Shown here: positions 51,303 through 59,776 of the stretch, in pieces
Numbering within the stretch: position 1 is the first letter of the stretch
Layout: every line of letters starts with the position of its first letter
Source of the DNA: Thiothrix sp. UBA5583
GTDB lineage: Bacteria; Pseudomonadota; Gammaproteobacteria; Thiotrichales; Thiotrichaceae
Length of the DNA stretch: 64,000 nucleotides
Assembly (NCBI GenBank): GCA_002425225.1
Contig: DILV01000007.1
Location: 62,001 to 126,000 of the forward strand
Direction of reading: 5' to 3'
Position numbers and translations under genes: made by a program
Notes under the pieces: generated by a model
Seen by the model: only the letters and a program-made list of their open reading frames with translations
The model's database searches: none
Told to the model about the DNA's origin: nothing

Positions 51303-52235
51303 TTAAAATGCGTAAGACAGTTGTGCGGTGAGGGTTCTGTCTTGTTCACCCTGATAGCTTTTGGAACGGATTAGTTCGACTGCCCCGGAAATGTCCTTGT
51401 AGATAGGCTGCCGGTAAGCAGCACCGTAGTATTCTTTGGGCAAACCGATGTCTTCGGCTTCCTTGGTCTGGTTCCATGCAAGCGCGACCGTGCGGTCATT
51501 GTTCAGATCAAAATTAGCTTCCAAATGAGTGGCAGAGGGCTTGGCATCAGTAGTGATGCTGCCATCCAAGTCACCTGCCTTAAATGATTTGCTGGCAGTG
51601 ACATGTTCGCCCAGCAGGGTAACGCGCCCAAGCTTGACAGAGCCGTTGAGGCCAATGGCAGGAACCTCAGAATCCATTAGGCTGGAAAGATAGTCAACGC
51701 CAACACTAGCCTTTTCTGTGCTGTAGCCAACCCGTGCGCCGTAGCCATTTTCTGCTTCGCCTTCAAACCCATAAATGCTGGCATGGATGTTGCCGTTTTT
51801 GCCGGAGGCTTCCAATACTTTGTCGAGACGGGTTTCGCTTAAATCCAGGGTCAATGGGTCAGAAACCATAGCGCTTTCAAACTTGCCAAACGGCAAGTAT
51901 TTTTTACCGGTCGTTATGTCCAGTTTTTCATCGGGCAGGGCGTGCCATGTAACGAAGGCTTCGTCGATTTCCAGCGGTGTTTCTACTTCGTGCAAACCTT
52001 CTTCGTATAGCCATGAGGTTGTGATGTCGAATTTGTCATTTGGCTTTATCACTGCACCCAATGCGCCTGTTGCTAGGGCAGTGCCATAATCATTGCCCGA
52101 GTCGCCCCGGTTTGCGCCGTATTCCAGCTCGATTGTGCCGAATACTTCCAGTTGGTCGCTGACCTCGACGGCGAGTGCAGGAGTAGTCAGGGCTGTTGCT
52201 ATCAGGGTTGTAAGTAGTTGTTTTTTCATCATCAT
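51303..52235 (-). CDS. LbtU-family siderophore porin
   Basis: A 310-residue outer-membrane beta-barrel protein with a signal peptide (KKQLLTTLIATALTTPALA) and a mature part of alternating strands with aromatic ends, finishing in the C-terminal Phe signature (TLTAQLSYAF). Segments such as IDEAFVTWHALPDEKLDITT and KKYLPFGKFES match LbtU, the Legionella legiobactin uptake porin. It would let iron-siderophore cross the outer membrane without TonB. Its neighbours are the imelysin cluster upstream and fbpA downstream. Confidence 0.82.
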   Translation of the reverse strand: MMMKKQLLTTLIATALTTPALAVEVSDQLEVFGTIELEYGANRGDSGNDYGTALATGALGAVIKPNDKFDITTSWLYEEGLHEVETPLEIDEAFVTWHALPDEKLDITTGKKYLPFGKFESAMVSDPLTLDLSETRLDKVLEASGKNGNIHASIYGFEGEAENGYGARVGYSTEKASVGVDYLSSLMDSEVPAIGLNGSVKLGRVTLLGEHVTASKSFKAGDLDGSITTDAKPSATHLEANFDLNNDRTVALAWNQTKEAEDIGLPKEYYGAAYRQPIYKDISGAVELIRSKSYQGEQDRTLTAQLSYAF

Positions 52236-52280
52236 GCTCTATAAATTGTCGGTTAAAAGGTTAGATCGGTTGATGCTTTT

Positions 52281-53417
52281 TTATGCCAGTACCAGATGAT
52301 TGTCCCAAAGCTTGTCCTGGAACTGGTGTAACAGGCTGGCAGAACTAGCCAGTGTTTGTGAGGGAAAGGTATGAATACCACCGGTCGCATCTGATACCAA
52401 AAACTGGCGATGATTGGGCAGAAAGGCAATGCCACTCGGCTCTGGTAGTGGGTGGGCGTGCAGAAAGCGGCGTTCGCGGGTACTCCAGAAACTGGTGTGG
52501 TTGCCGCGCGGTGACGATACCGCAAGTATTTGTTGTTGCGGGTCATACGCCAAATCTGCCATATAGCCGTTGAAGCGGGCAACATCCGTTGTACTGATGT
52601 CAAGCAGTTGCAAATCGCCGCCCTGTTCCTGCCAAGCTACCAGCGAGGCCGGTTGCTTACGGTACAAGTCGCCTTCGTATTGCAACGCCACCCCAACACA
52701 GCCATCAGCAGTAGCAATCAGGTGGCGGATACTCAGGTGGTGGTCGGGCAAGCGGTATTCGTCGATTTTCTTGCCGGTTTGCACATCAATGTAGACCAGT
52801 GAGGGTTGCATGGTATCGAGGTTGAGTTTGCGCCGCCCGAAATCGGGGTGTTGCTCGATACCGCCATTCGCAACCACCAGGGTTTTACCGTCGGGCATCA
52901 ACTGTAGATCGTGAGGATCAAGCCCGTAAGTGTCGTATTCACCGATAGGTTGGAAGGTGTGGCTGTCGCGGATACCGAGTACCCCGCGCTTTTCGTCGTA
53001 GGCATTTTCAGTGGTGAAGAGTACATCACAATTGGTTGAGAAGCAGCCGTGACCGTTGAAATGCCGCCCCGCTGTCGCGGAGATAGTCCTCACCCCCGTG
53101 CCTTCTCCCTCAGGGGAAGAGAGGACGAATTCTACCACGGCGCATTCAAAAGCAGGTCGTCTCCCAAATAGCAAGGCACTGTTGTTCGTCAATGGTAGTA
53201 CCGCATGACCCCGCACCGGCACAGCAACCGTCTGCACCTGTCCGCTTGCAAGTTCCACACGGCTGAGAAAATGCCCACCTGCCGGGTTATCGTTGGCGGA
53301 ATACAGCCGTTTGGGGGCAGGAGGGGCGGCAGTAGCACGTTTCATTAGTTCATTGACGGCAATGGCTGTGCCTAAGACTCCGGCAGTGGTCAGCCACAGG
53401 AAAGTGCGGCGGTTCAT
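52281..53417 (-). CDS. DUF1513 domain protein (iron-cluster partner)
   Basis: A 378-residue protein with an N-terminal export signal that has a twin arginine (NRRTFLWLTTAGVLGTAIA). The body is a beta-propeller-like DUF1513 domain (SANDNPAGGHFLSRVELASG, YGLDPHDLQLMPDGKTLVVA, SSPRGNHTSFWS). Genes of this family occur with imelysins and di-heme oxidoreductases, as here; the role is unknown. About residues 97-110 (SSPEGEGTGV) are encoded by a REP-like repeat. It begins three bases after the imelysin stop. Confidence 0.85.
   Translation of the reverse strand: MNRRTFLWLTTAGVLGTAIAVNELMKRATAAPPAPKRLYSANDNPAGGHFLSRVELASGQVQTVAVPVRGHAVLPLTNNSALLFGRRPAFECAVVEFVLSSPEGEGTGVRTISATAGRHFNGHGCFSTNCDVLFTTENAYDEKRGVLGIRDSHTFQPIGEYDTYGLDPHDLQLMPDGKTLVVANGGIEQHPDFGRRKLNLDTMQPSLVYIDVQTGKKIDEYRLPDHHLSIRHLIATADGCVGVALQYEGDLYRKQPASLVAWQEQGGDLQLLDISTTDVARFNGYMADLAYDPQQQILAVSSPRGNHTSFWSTRERRFLHAHPLPEPSGIAFLPNHRQFLVSDATGGIHTFPSQTLASSASLLHQFQDKLWDNHLVLA
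53088..53125. repeat. REP-like repeat inside the DUF1513 gene
   Basis: CCTCACCCCCGTGCCTTCTC then CCTCAGGGGAAGAGAGGA, the same block order as the other copies. It is in frame and codes for a Ser/Pro/Gly-rich loop. Confidence 0.7.
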
Positions 53418-53420
53418 GCT

Positions 53421-54557
53421 TTAATCCCCGTCATTGTCGTTGAAGCCGAGGTTTACCCCGAGGATTTTTGCCAGTTGCAACTTGACCCCGTTGAGTATGT
53501 CGTTGCCCAGAAAATAGTAGCCTTCCAGTTCTTTGCTTTGCCCGGTGCTGACCAGCGTGAACGGGTCTGTCTGGGGTTGTGGCAGCTTGAGATAGTTGTC
53601 CAGACGTTGTTCCATCGCGTCGGCGACAAATTTTTCCGCCCCGCTACGGTTATGTTCGCGTAGCCACTGTAGCAAGCCGCCATCACGCAGGATGCGTTGC
53701 ATACCTTCCACATTGGCGCGTATCACCTGGATGGAATAGCCGCTGCGCCAGGCTTCCAGTTGGTAGGCGTTGGAAGTGTTGATGACTTCCTGTTTGCCAC
53801 CGGTATTGAGGTCGACACCCTTGCCCAGCGGGTTGCCGATACGGTTTTTGGTGGTTTTCTCGGCAGACTGGTATAACTTACCCACCAGCAGGTCAATCAC
53901 TTGTTGCGCATTGGCGAAGGTGGCATTGCCAGGTGTGCGGAAGGCGGTAGCGTAACCCTTGCTGTCTTTCAGCCAGCCATCGGCAATGGTGCTGATGTCC
54001 TGGTGCAGCAGTTGGCTGGCAGCTTGCACATAGGCGCACCGGCGTTTGCCTGCCTCACCTTGAAAGGCGGAGAGTTGCTCGGTTTCGGTTTTGTCACGGT
54101 CAAACAACAGAAACTCCAGCGTGCCCAAACCTTGCCCGCCAACCCCGGATTTATCGACCAGTTCCGGCGTCATGGGCAAGTCATCGGTCAGCAGACGGCT
54201 GATGATCAACTTTTTAGGTGGATTGAAGTTGATGCGGAAATCCACTTGCTCTTCGACTGCCGGGCCAAACAGCAGGGCATCTGTGCGATGCCAGGCCAGC
54301 AGAGTTTCACCCCAGCCTTCACGCAACACCTTGAATTTTTCCGCGTTTGGCTCGCTACAAAAGGCTTTGCTGCGTTGCTCTAGGGTGTTGGCAGTGACTT
54401 GCAGTTCGCGGTACAGCGGGATGATGGCGTTATTCACCAGTCTGCCTAGTAATACCTCGGTATCTGTTAGGGGTACTGCCGGGTTGGGGGTGGTTTCTGC
54501 TGCAACAAGAGTGGGCAGGAATAGCAAGCAGAATAAAAGTTTTTTCAACATCGTCAT
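53421..54557 (-). CDS. Imelysin-family protein (DHOR-linked subtype)
   Basis: About 378 residues (starts at GTG 54563, ATG 54557 or 54551) with a signal peptide (KKLLFCLLFLPTLVAA). It is a helical imelysin-type protein: LAWHRTDALLFGPAVEEQVD, a central GLGTLEFLLFDRD, and LLHQDISTIADGWLKD. The GxHxxE motif of classical imelysins is here GLGTLE, lacking the His, so metal binding may differ from that of IrpA in the same cluster. It starts two bases after the oxidoreductase stop. Confidence 0.86.
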   Translation of the reverse strand: MTMLKKLLFCLLFLPTLVAAETTPNPAVPLTDTEVLLGRLVNNAIIPLYRELQVTANTLEQRSKAFCSEPNAEKFKVLREGWGETLLAWHRTDALLFGPAVEEQVDFRINFNPPKKLIISRLLTDDLPMTPELVDKSGVGGQGLGTLEFLLFDRDKTETEQLSAFQGEAGKRRCAYVQAASQLLHQDISTIADGWLKDSKGYATAFRTPGNATFANAQQVIDLLVGKLYQSAEKTTKNRIGNPLGKGVDLNTGGKQEVINTSNAYQLEAWRSGYSIQVIRANVEGMQRILRDGGLLQWLREHNRSGAEKFVADAMEQRLDNYLKLPQPQTDPFTLVSTGQSKELEGYYFLGNDILNGVKLQLAKILGVNLGFNDNDGD

Positions 54558-54559
54558 TC

Positions 54560-55852
54560 TCACAGGGAATTCAGGAAACGCAGCAGCGCTTCCCGTTCGG
54601 GTTTGCTCATGGATAGTACGTTCTGTTTCGTGCTTTCGGCTTCGCCACCGTGCCAGAGAATGGCTTCCAGCAGATTGCGGGCGCGTCCGTCATGCAGGAA
54701 ACGGGTGTGTCCGCTGATTGTTGCGGTCAAGCCAATCCCCCACAGTGGCGGTGTGCGCCATTCACTGCCACTGGCGGCAAATTCCGGGCGGTTGTCTGCC
54801 AAACCTTCGCCCATGTCATGCAGCAACAGGTCGGAATAAGGCTGGTGCGGCTGGTTTGCTAACGCCGGGAAGTCGGGGATATGGCAAGCGGCACAACCGG
54901 CTTGCTGAAACAGTTTCTGCCCTTGCAACACTTGCGGGTCATTCACTTCGCGGCGTGGTGGCACAGGCTGGTGGGTCACGTGGTACACCACGGTTGCCAG
55001 CAGGTCGTCAGGGATTTCGGGTTTACCGCCTTCCGGCAGTTTCAGGCAATCACGTTGCGCAATAGTGCAGGGCTGCACAGGGAACAGGCTAGAGGTAATA
55101 CCAATGTCATTACGGAAGGCATCGGCACTTTGCTGCTGGATGCTTGGCTGATTGGCTTTCCAGCTAAACCGCCCCAACACGGTTTTCTGCGCGGCTATAT
55201 CCCAAATGTGGTTGGGTTTGCCGGAAATGCCGTCAGCGTTGCGGTCGTCAGGGTCGGCATTGGCAAGGATCTCTGCTGCCGGGATACTTTCCAGCAAGCC
55301 CATCCCCGCCAGTGGCGGGGCAACGCGGGCAGAAAAACGGGTATCAGCGGCAAATGCACCGTAGTTGGGCTGTTCAATGTGCAATTGTGGCTTCAGCAGG
55401 GTATAGCTTTCACCATCCCGAAATTGCCCGTGCACTTCGGTATGGGTGAAGCGTGGTGTACCTTCCCCCGGCAAACCTTTAATCCCGAAGGGCTGCAAAT
55501 GGTCGCCATATACCGGGTCAGGTGCAATACCCAGTGTTTTAGCTTGTGTCTGTTGTTCGGCGCTTTGTGGTGGAATACCCAGTTTCACGATGGTTGAGAT
55601 AAAAGGCTCGGTATCTGTCAGGGGTGGATGCCCGCGCCCGTGCCCGATGTGACAGGCAAGGCAGCTATTGGCTTTGAACAGTGGCCCCAAACCATCCCGT
55701 GCGCTGGTTGAGGCAGGCGCAATCACCCACGGTTGCTGGAAGAATGCGCCGCCAACGGCGAAATCTTCGTGCTGCTGAGGTTTGTCACCGCTATTGGCTA
55801 GCCCTGGCAGCATGAACAGGCTGCTCAGGGCAATGGCTATTGTTGATCTCAT
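54560..55852 (-). CDS. Di-heme oxidoreductase (DHOR/DUF1111 family)
   Basis: A 430-residue periplasmic protein with a signal peptide (about 1-20) and two c-type heme sites, CLACH near residue 68 and CAACH near 319. The family features NADGISGKPNHIWD, AGCAACHIPDFPAL and FLHDGRARNLLEAILWHGGE are present. It was once annotated as a thiol oxidoreductase; in imelysin operons it probably handles electrons for iron reduction or oxidation in the periplasm (inference). Confidence 0.9.
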   Translation of the reverse strand: MRSTIAIALSSLFMLPGLANSGDKPQQHEDFAVGGAFFQQPWVIAPASTSARDGLGPLFKANSCLACHIGHGRGHPPLTDTEPFISTIVKLGIPPQSAEQQTQAKTLGIAPDPVYGDHLQPFGIKGLPGEGTPRFTHTEVHGQFRDGESYTLLKPQLHIEQPNYGAFAADTRFSARVAPPLAGMGLLESIPAAEILANADPDDRNADGISGKPNHIWDIAAQKTVLGRFSWKANQPSIQQQSADAFRNDIGITSSLFPVQPCTIAQRDCLKLPEGGKPEIPDDLLATVVYHVTHQPVPPRREVNDPQVLQGQKLFQQAGCAACHIPDFPALANQPHQPYSDLLLHDMGEGLADNRPEFAASGSEWRTPPLWGIGLTATISGHTRFLHDGRARNLLEAILWHGGEAESTKQNVLSMSKPEREALLRFLNSL

Positions 55853-55863
55853 AGTTATCCTTG

Positions 55864-55997
55864 AAGAAACCCCTCACCCCCTAACCCCCTCTCCCTCAAG
55901 GGGCGAGGGGGAACAAGAATGATGACCTCTTAGCCCCTCTCCCCTTGAGGGACGACCCCTCAGGGGGCTGGGTGCGGGGTTGGGGTGAGGGGTTCTT
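55864..55997. repeat. Inverted pair of REP-like repeats between irpA and the oxidoreductase gene
   Basis: Outer arms AAGAAACCCCTCACCCC (55864-55880) and GGGGTGAGGGGTTCTT (55982-55997) with two internal copies in opposite direction (CCCCTCTCCCTCAAGGGGCG; CCCCTCTCCCCTTGAGGG). It fills nearly the whole intergenic gap. Confidence 0.85.
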
Positions 55998-55998
55998 T

Positions 55999-57234
55999 TC
56001 ATCCACCAAATGAGTCGCTGCTCTCCGGGTTGAGGTTGTCAATGCCCAGCACTTTGGCAGCCGCTTCAATGTCACCGGTCTGGCTGCGCAGTGCCGCAAT
56101 CGCTGTCTTGATGCGTTTGTTGCCATCCTTGTTGTCGGCAGTAATTTGCTGGTCGAAATGTTCGCCGTTTTTCGCGGCGGTTACAATCGCTTCGACCTTT
56201 TGTTGGGTGTCGGCAAGTTTCCCCACCAGGGTTTCGCTGACTTTGGCATCCTTGGCGGCAAGCAGTTGGGCAAGGCTTGTGCCGGTTACTGTTGTGCCGT
56301 TGGTGCGGGTGTAAGTGCCGTTGAAAATATTTTGGATGCTGCGGGCATTTTCGGCGATGTCGTGGTGGGTGTTGTCGCTGAAACAGGAATGTTCGTCTTC
56401 CTGTGAACGTGCCAGCAACGCTACGTTCATGCGCTCACCAGCCAGTTCGCCGAGGCTGAGGCTGCCCATGCCAAACAACATGCGGCGCACGGCTTCCTGT
56501 TCGTCGATGGCGAGGAAGGCTTTGCGGTAGTTTTCTTTGCCGGATGCCCAGTCATCCGCCATGGTTTGCAGGTCGGCAACCAGCAGGTCGGTGGCGGCTT
56601 TCAGGTATTCCGCGCGGCGTTCGCAGTTGCCGTTGGTGCAGGCATCAGCCTTGGCGTAGTCGGTGTGGGGGCGCTTGCCAGCATCCTGTGGGTTTTCGTT
56701 GAAATCCTGACCCCACAGCAGGAATTCGATGGCGTGGTAGCCAGTGCCGACATTAGCTTCGGAACCGCCTTTTTCATTCAGGGATTTCAGCAGTTCAACA
56801 TTGATCGGGTCTTTGCCAGCGATGATGTTGGCGCTGGCAAACGGGTTGCCTTCCTCGTGGTCGTAACTGTCCTGCTTGACGTAATCAATCAAGCCTTCGT
56901 CCAGTGGCCAGGCGTTGACCTGACCTTCCCACTCATCCACGTTTTTGTTGCTGAAGCGGAAGGCTTCGGTTTGCCCGTAAGGTATCCGTGCTGCCAGCCA
57001 GGCGTCTTTGGCTGCTTGGTGGGTTTCAGCACTGGGGTTGGCGATAAATGCATTGATTTTGTCCTGCAAGATTTTGGCGGTTGCTAGGGCATCGTCAAAG
57101 CTGGCATGGGCAATATTGACGTAAGTTTCCATGACCGCTTTGGTGCTGATGGTATCGGCTTGCACAAGGGGCGCAGTGGTGGCTAACAGGCTTCCGAACA
57201 GGGCAGCAGATACAAGCTGGCGAATACGTTGCAT
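55999..57234 (-). CDS. Imelysin-family iron-regulated protein (IrpA-like)
   Basis: A 411-residue protein with a signal peptide (about 1-26). It has the imelysin features AKDAWLAARIPYGQTEAFRF and the GxHxxE motif in GTGYHAIEFLLWGQDF, plus the paired repeat MLFGMGSLSLGELAGERMNV. Cyanobacterial IrpA and related imelysins are periplasmic or outer-membrane proteins needed for growth in low iron. It leads the oxidoreductase/imelysin/DUF1513 block and follows hemP by 81 bases. Confidence 0.9.
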   Translation of the reverse strand: MQRIRQLVSAALFGSLLATTAPLVQADTISTKAVMETYVNIAHASFDDALATAKILQDKINAFIANPSAETHQAAKDAWLAARIPYGQTEAFRFSNKNVDEWEGQVNAWPLDEGLIDYVKQDSYDHEEGNPFASANIIAGKDPINVELLKSLNEKGGSEANVGTGYHAIEFLLWGQDFNENPQDAGKRPHTDYAKADACTNGNCERRAEYLKAATDLLVADLQTMADDWASGKENYRKAFLAIDEQEAVRRMLFGMGSLSLGELAGERMNVALLARSQEDEHSCFSDNTHHDIAENARSIQNIFNGTYTRTNGTTVTGTSLAQLLAAKDAKVSETLVGKLADTQQKVEAIVTAAKNGEHFDQQITADNKDGNKRIKTAIAALRSQTGDIEAAAKVLGIDNLNPESSDSFGG

Positions 57235-57315
57235 AAGTTGGTTTTCCGGGCTGGTAAAATAAAGGTCTGGCTGGGGCAGAGGAGGCTGGCTGGCTTGACC
57301 GAATGCATTGAAGGG

Positions 57316-57513
57316 TTATTGGTTGCGCGGGGATTCAGACAGGTCGTCAAGCGTTGGCTGTTTGTCTGCGTCATCATCAGCGGAGGTCAGGATCAGATTG
57401 CCCCGGCGGGTAATGGTCAGACAATAAGGACGCTTGCCGTGCTGAAGGATGATCTTTTTGCAACCACGCATCAATTCTTCCAGATTGATCCGTTTGGGTT
57501 CTACATCCGACAT
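57316..57513 (-). CDS. hemP: Hemin uptake protein HemP
   Basis: A 65-residue protein from the ATG at 57513, which has GGAG at ideal spacing; an ATG at 57534 overlapping the bfd stop is the alternative. HemP features: INLEELMRGCKKIILQHGKR then YCLTITRRGNLILT. HemP proteins are small factors encoded with Fur-controlled heme or iron uptake genes and in some species activate a heme receptor gene. The C-terminal tail (about 20 residues, acidic) is longer than usual. Confidence 0.85.
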   Translation of the reverse strand: MSDVEPKRINLEELMRGCKKIILQHGKRPYCLTITRRGNLILTSADDDADKQPTLDDLSESPRNQ

Positions 57514-57530
57514 TCTCAAGGCTCCAGTCA

Positions 57531-57737
57531 TCATGCGAATGCACCTTGCATCAGGTTGAAGTCAAAGGTTTCAGGGTTGAGGGTTTCGTCGATTACTTCG
57601 CGGGCATGGTGTTTGCAGCGTCCGCAACACGTGCCGACTTTCAGCTCTTGCTGGATGGCCTCCAGTGTGTCGTGGCCTTGTTTGACCGCTTTCTTGATGG
57701 CTTTGTCGGTCACGGAATGGCAAATGCAAACGTACAT
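57531..57737 (-). CDS. bfd: Bacterioferritin-associated ferredoxin
   Basis: A 68-residue [2Fe-2S] protein with ligands C4, C6, C38 and C41 (MYVCICHSVTDKAIKKAV and GTCCGRC). Bfd reduces the ferric core of bacterioferritin through its heme so that iron can be released. It is first in the minus-strand iron block, just after two Fur-like boxes, and overlaps the longer hemP frame by four bases. Its Bfr partners are encoded 2 kb away on the other strand. Confidence 0.96.
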   Translation of the reverse strand: MYVCICHSVTDKAIKKAVKQGHDTLEAIQQELKVGTCCGRCKHHAREVIDETLNPETFDFNLMQGAFA

Positions 57738-57798
57738 ACACTTCCCCTAAACAGTAATCATTCTTAAAACAAGGCGGATGATAACCATCCCTATTTAC

Positions 57799-57846
57799 AA
57801 ATGCAAGTGGTTCTCAGTGCATTTGTGAAAATGAGAAAAATTCTCA
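57799..57846. promoter_or_regulatory. Two Fur-box-like sites between bfd and the divergent gene
   Basis: Site 1 is AAATGCAAGTGGTTCTCAG followed by TGCATTT (57799-57824), with AAATGCA and TGCATTT as 7-base arms. Site 2 is the perfect palindrome TGAGAA-AAA-TTCTCA (57832-57846). They lie 62-109 bases before the bfd ATG and 155-205 before the ATG at 58005, so could control both directions. Confidence 0.68.
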
Positions 57847-58004
57847 AAAAAATTCTTGAATCAAAAACAGGGATCATTATCATTTAGTCCATCGAACAGG
57901 TTTTGCCTCTCCTCAAAACGGCAACCAAAGTAGTCAAGCCATGTGTACCGTAACTCCACGCTAGCCAGACTCACTTTTCGCAAATACAGACGCGGAGGTG
58001 CGTG

Positions 58005-58340
58005 ATGACGTTTTACATCAATGCTTGGCTGGATCGGGTTGACCCCTTCATCAGCCTGCATAACCGCCACACGGGTGAAGTAGTGGCGCGGTTTGACAAG
58101 GATGAAGTGCGGGAATGCCTGGAACAAGGCGATTTCTGCGTGAATGAATTGTGTAACCCCAGCCAGCGGGTACAGCAGGAACTGGTCAAGTGTTTGTTGC
58201 TGGCACAATGTTCCCAGCAGGTAAGGCAACAATTGGAGAGCATTTACCGCAGCTTTTTCCCACCACCTGCTAGTGCGGAGATCATTCCTTTCAGGGCGAA
58301 GCAGTCTGCCATGCTAGCGTATGAGCAGGGTTACGCCTGA
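58005..58340 (+). CDS. Small hypothetical protein divergent from bfd
   Basis: A 111-residue protein from the ATG at 58005 (a GTG at 58002 is also in frame) with GGAGG at 57994-57998. No signal peptide or membrane segment. N-terminal part TFYINAWLDRVDPFISLHNR, then three cysteines (VRECLEQGDFCVNELCN) and a helical C-terminus with FFPPPASAEIIPFRAKQ. I do not recognise the family. Its location opposite bfd behind shared Fur-like sites suggests a role under iron limitation. Confidence 0.75.
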   Translation: MTFYINAWLDRVDPFISLHNRHTGEVVARFDKDEVRECLEQGDFCVNELCNPSQRVQQELVKCLLLAQCSQQVRQQLESIYRSFFPPPASAEIIPFRAKQSAMLAYEQGYA

Positions 58341-58356
58341 GTTAAAGTGTGTACAA

Positions 58357-58399
58357 CCTGTCAGGTTAGCCTTGATAAAAATAACTCTGACCTGACAGG
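58357..58399. terminator. Strong inverted repeat after the 58005 gene
   Basis: Perfect 10-base arms CCTGTCAGGT (58357-58366) and ACCTGACAGG (58390-58399), with more pairing inside. It begins 17 bases after the stop codon. There is no U-run on the plus strand, so termination is probable but not certain. Confidence 0.45.
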
Positions 58400-58486
58400 A
58401 ATCCTGGTTCCTCTAGGAATTTTGAAACATCGTTGGGGGCGCAAGCCCCTTTATTTCTTGTCAGTCTGTTGACCTGCATCAATTGT

Positions 58487-58505
58487 AATGCAAGTTGTTC
58501 TCATT
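58487..58505 (+). promoter_or_regulatory. Fur-box-like motif upstream of the MauG gene
   Basis: AATGCAAGTTGTTCTCATT, 42 bases before the ATG at 58547, matching the fbpA motif at 17 of 19 positions. Confidence 0.62.
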
Positions 58506-58546
58506 TATATTGCGAAACTCCTGAACTGTTGCGGATAGCTCAACCC

Positions 58547-59692
58547 ATGCGTGCCGTCATTCCCTGCCTGCTGTTATTGCCCCTCGCTGCCAATCCCTTG
58601 CTGGCTGAGGACAAACCCGTCGCCACCAAGGCCGAACTGGGCGAAAAACTGTTTTTTGATGTCAACCTGTCGAAAAACCGTACCCAGTCCTGCGCTACCT
58701 GCCATAACCCGGAACACGGTTTCGTTGATAACCGTTCCACTAGTGTCGGCAAGGCGGTGTCACTGGGGGATGATGGCAAATCACTGGGCGACCGCAATGC
58801 GCCAACGGCGGCTTATGCCAGTCTCAGCCCGGATTTCCACCAGAACAAACAGGGCAAGTATGTGGGCGGACAATTCCTCGATGGGCGGGAAAAGGACTTG
58901 GCAGGGCAGGCAGGTGGCCCACCCACCAACCCGCTTGAAATGGGGATGCCCGACAAACCAGCCGTGGTGGAACGGCTCAAGGAAAATGCGGCTTACGTCA
59001 GCGCTTTCAAACAGTTGTTCGGCGACACCGTGTTTGAGCAGCCGGAAGTCGCCTATGCCGCGATGGCGGAAAGCCTTGCCGCGTTTGAAAAAACCGACCG
59101 TTTTGCCCCGTTCGATTCAAAGTATGACCGTTACCTGCGTGGTGAGGTGGACTTGACCGATCAGGAATCCTTGGGGGAATCACTGTTCTTTTCCAACCAG
59201 TTCACCAACTGTAATCGTTGCCACCAGTTGAAAGCATTCCCCGGCAGTGAGGGTGAAACCTTCAGCAATTACGAGTACCACAACCTTGGTGTGCCAACCC
59301 ATCAGGCGGTGCGTGAGGCTAATGGCAAGGGCAAGGATTTTGTGGACAAGGGACTGCGGGAACACCCGGATGTCAAGGATGACAAGGAAACAGGCAAGTT
59401 CAAGGTTCCCACCCTGCGTAATGTGGCGATTACCGGCCCTTACATGCACAACGGGGTATTCAATGACCTGAAAACGGTGGTGCTGTTTTACGACCAGTTC
59501 AACAACAGCGAACGCAAGCTCAACCCGGAAACCGGCAAGCCGTGGGATGCGCCGGAGGTGGATGAAAATCTGGCGTTAAAGGAAAAGGATTTCCAAGCCC
59601 CGGCATTGAAGGATAGTGAAGTGGATGCACTAGTGGCTTTTATGCAAACCCTGACTGACCAGCGTTATGAGCATCTGCTGGAACAGGATTGA
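58547..59692 (+). CDS. MauG / di-heme cytochrome c peroxidase family protein
   Basis: A 381-residue periplasmic protein from the ATG at 58547, with a signal peptide ending near A20. Two c-heme sites: CATCH (C49, C52, H53) and CNRCH (about 222-226). The body has the family features LGEKLFFDVNLSKNRTQSC, FLDGREKDLAGQAGGPPTNP and VPTLRNVAITGPYMHNGVF. It reduces peroxide or oxidises protein side chains using electrons from small cytochromes. The Fur-like site ahead and iron genes around suggest a link to iron handling (inference). Confidence 0.9.
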   Translation: MRAVIPCLLLLPLAANPLLAEDKPVATKAELGEKLFFDVNLSKNRTQSCATCHNPEHGFVDNRSTSVGKAVSLGDDGKSLGDRNAPTAAYASLSPDFHQNKQGKYVGGQFLDGREKDLAGQAGGPPTNPLEMGMPDKPAVVERLKENAAYVSAFKQLFGDTVFEQPEVAYAAMAESLAAFEKTDRFAPFDSKYDRYLRGEVDLTDQESLGESLFFSNQFTNCNRCHQLKAFPGSEGETFSNYEYHNLGVPTHQAVREANGKGKDFVDKGLREHPDVKDDKETGKFKVPTLRNVAITGPYMHNGVFNDLKTVVLFYDQFNNSERKLNPETGKPWDAPEVDENLALKEKDFQAPALKDSEVDALVAFMQTLTDQRYEHLLEQD

Positions 59693-59776
59693 CACAAGCG
59701 TAATATGTTGGAGTGAACTCACCGGGCGATGGGCGTAAGATGATGTTTCCTGATACATCCAATAAAGGAGACGCCT

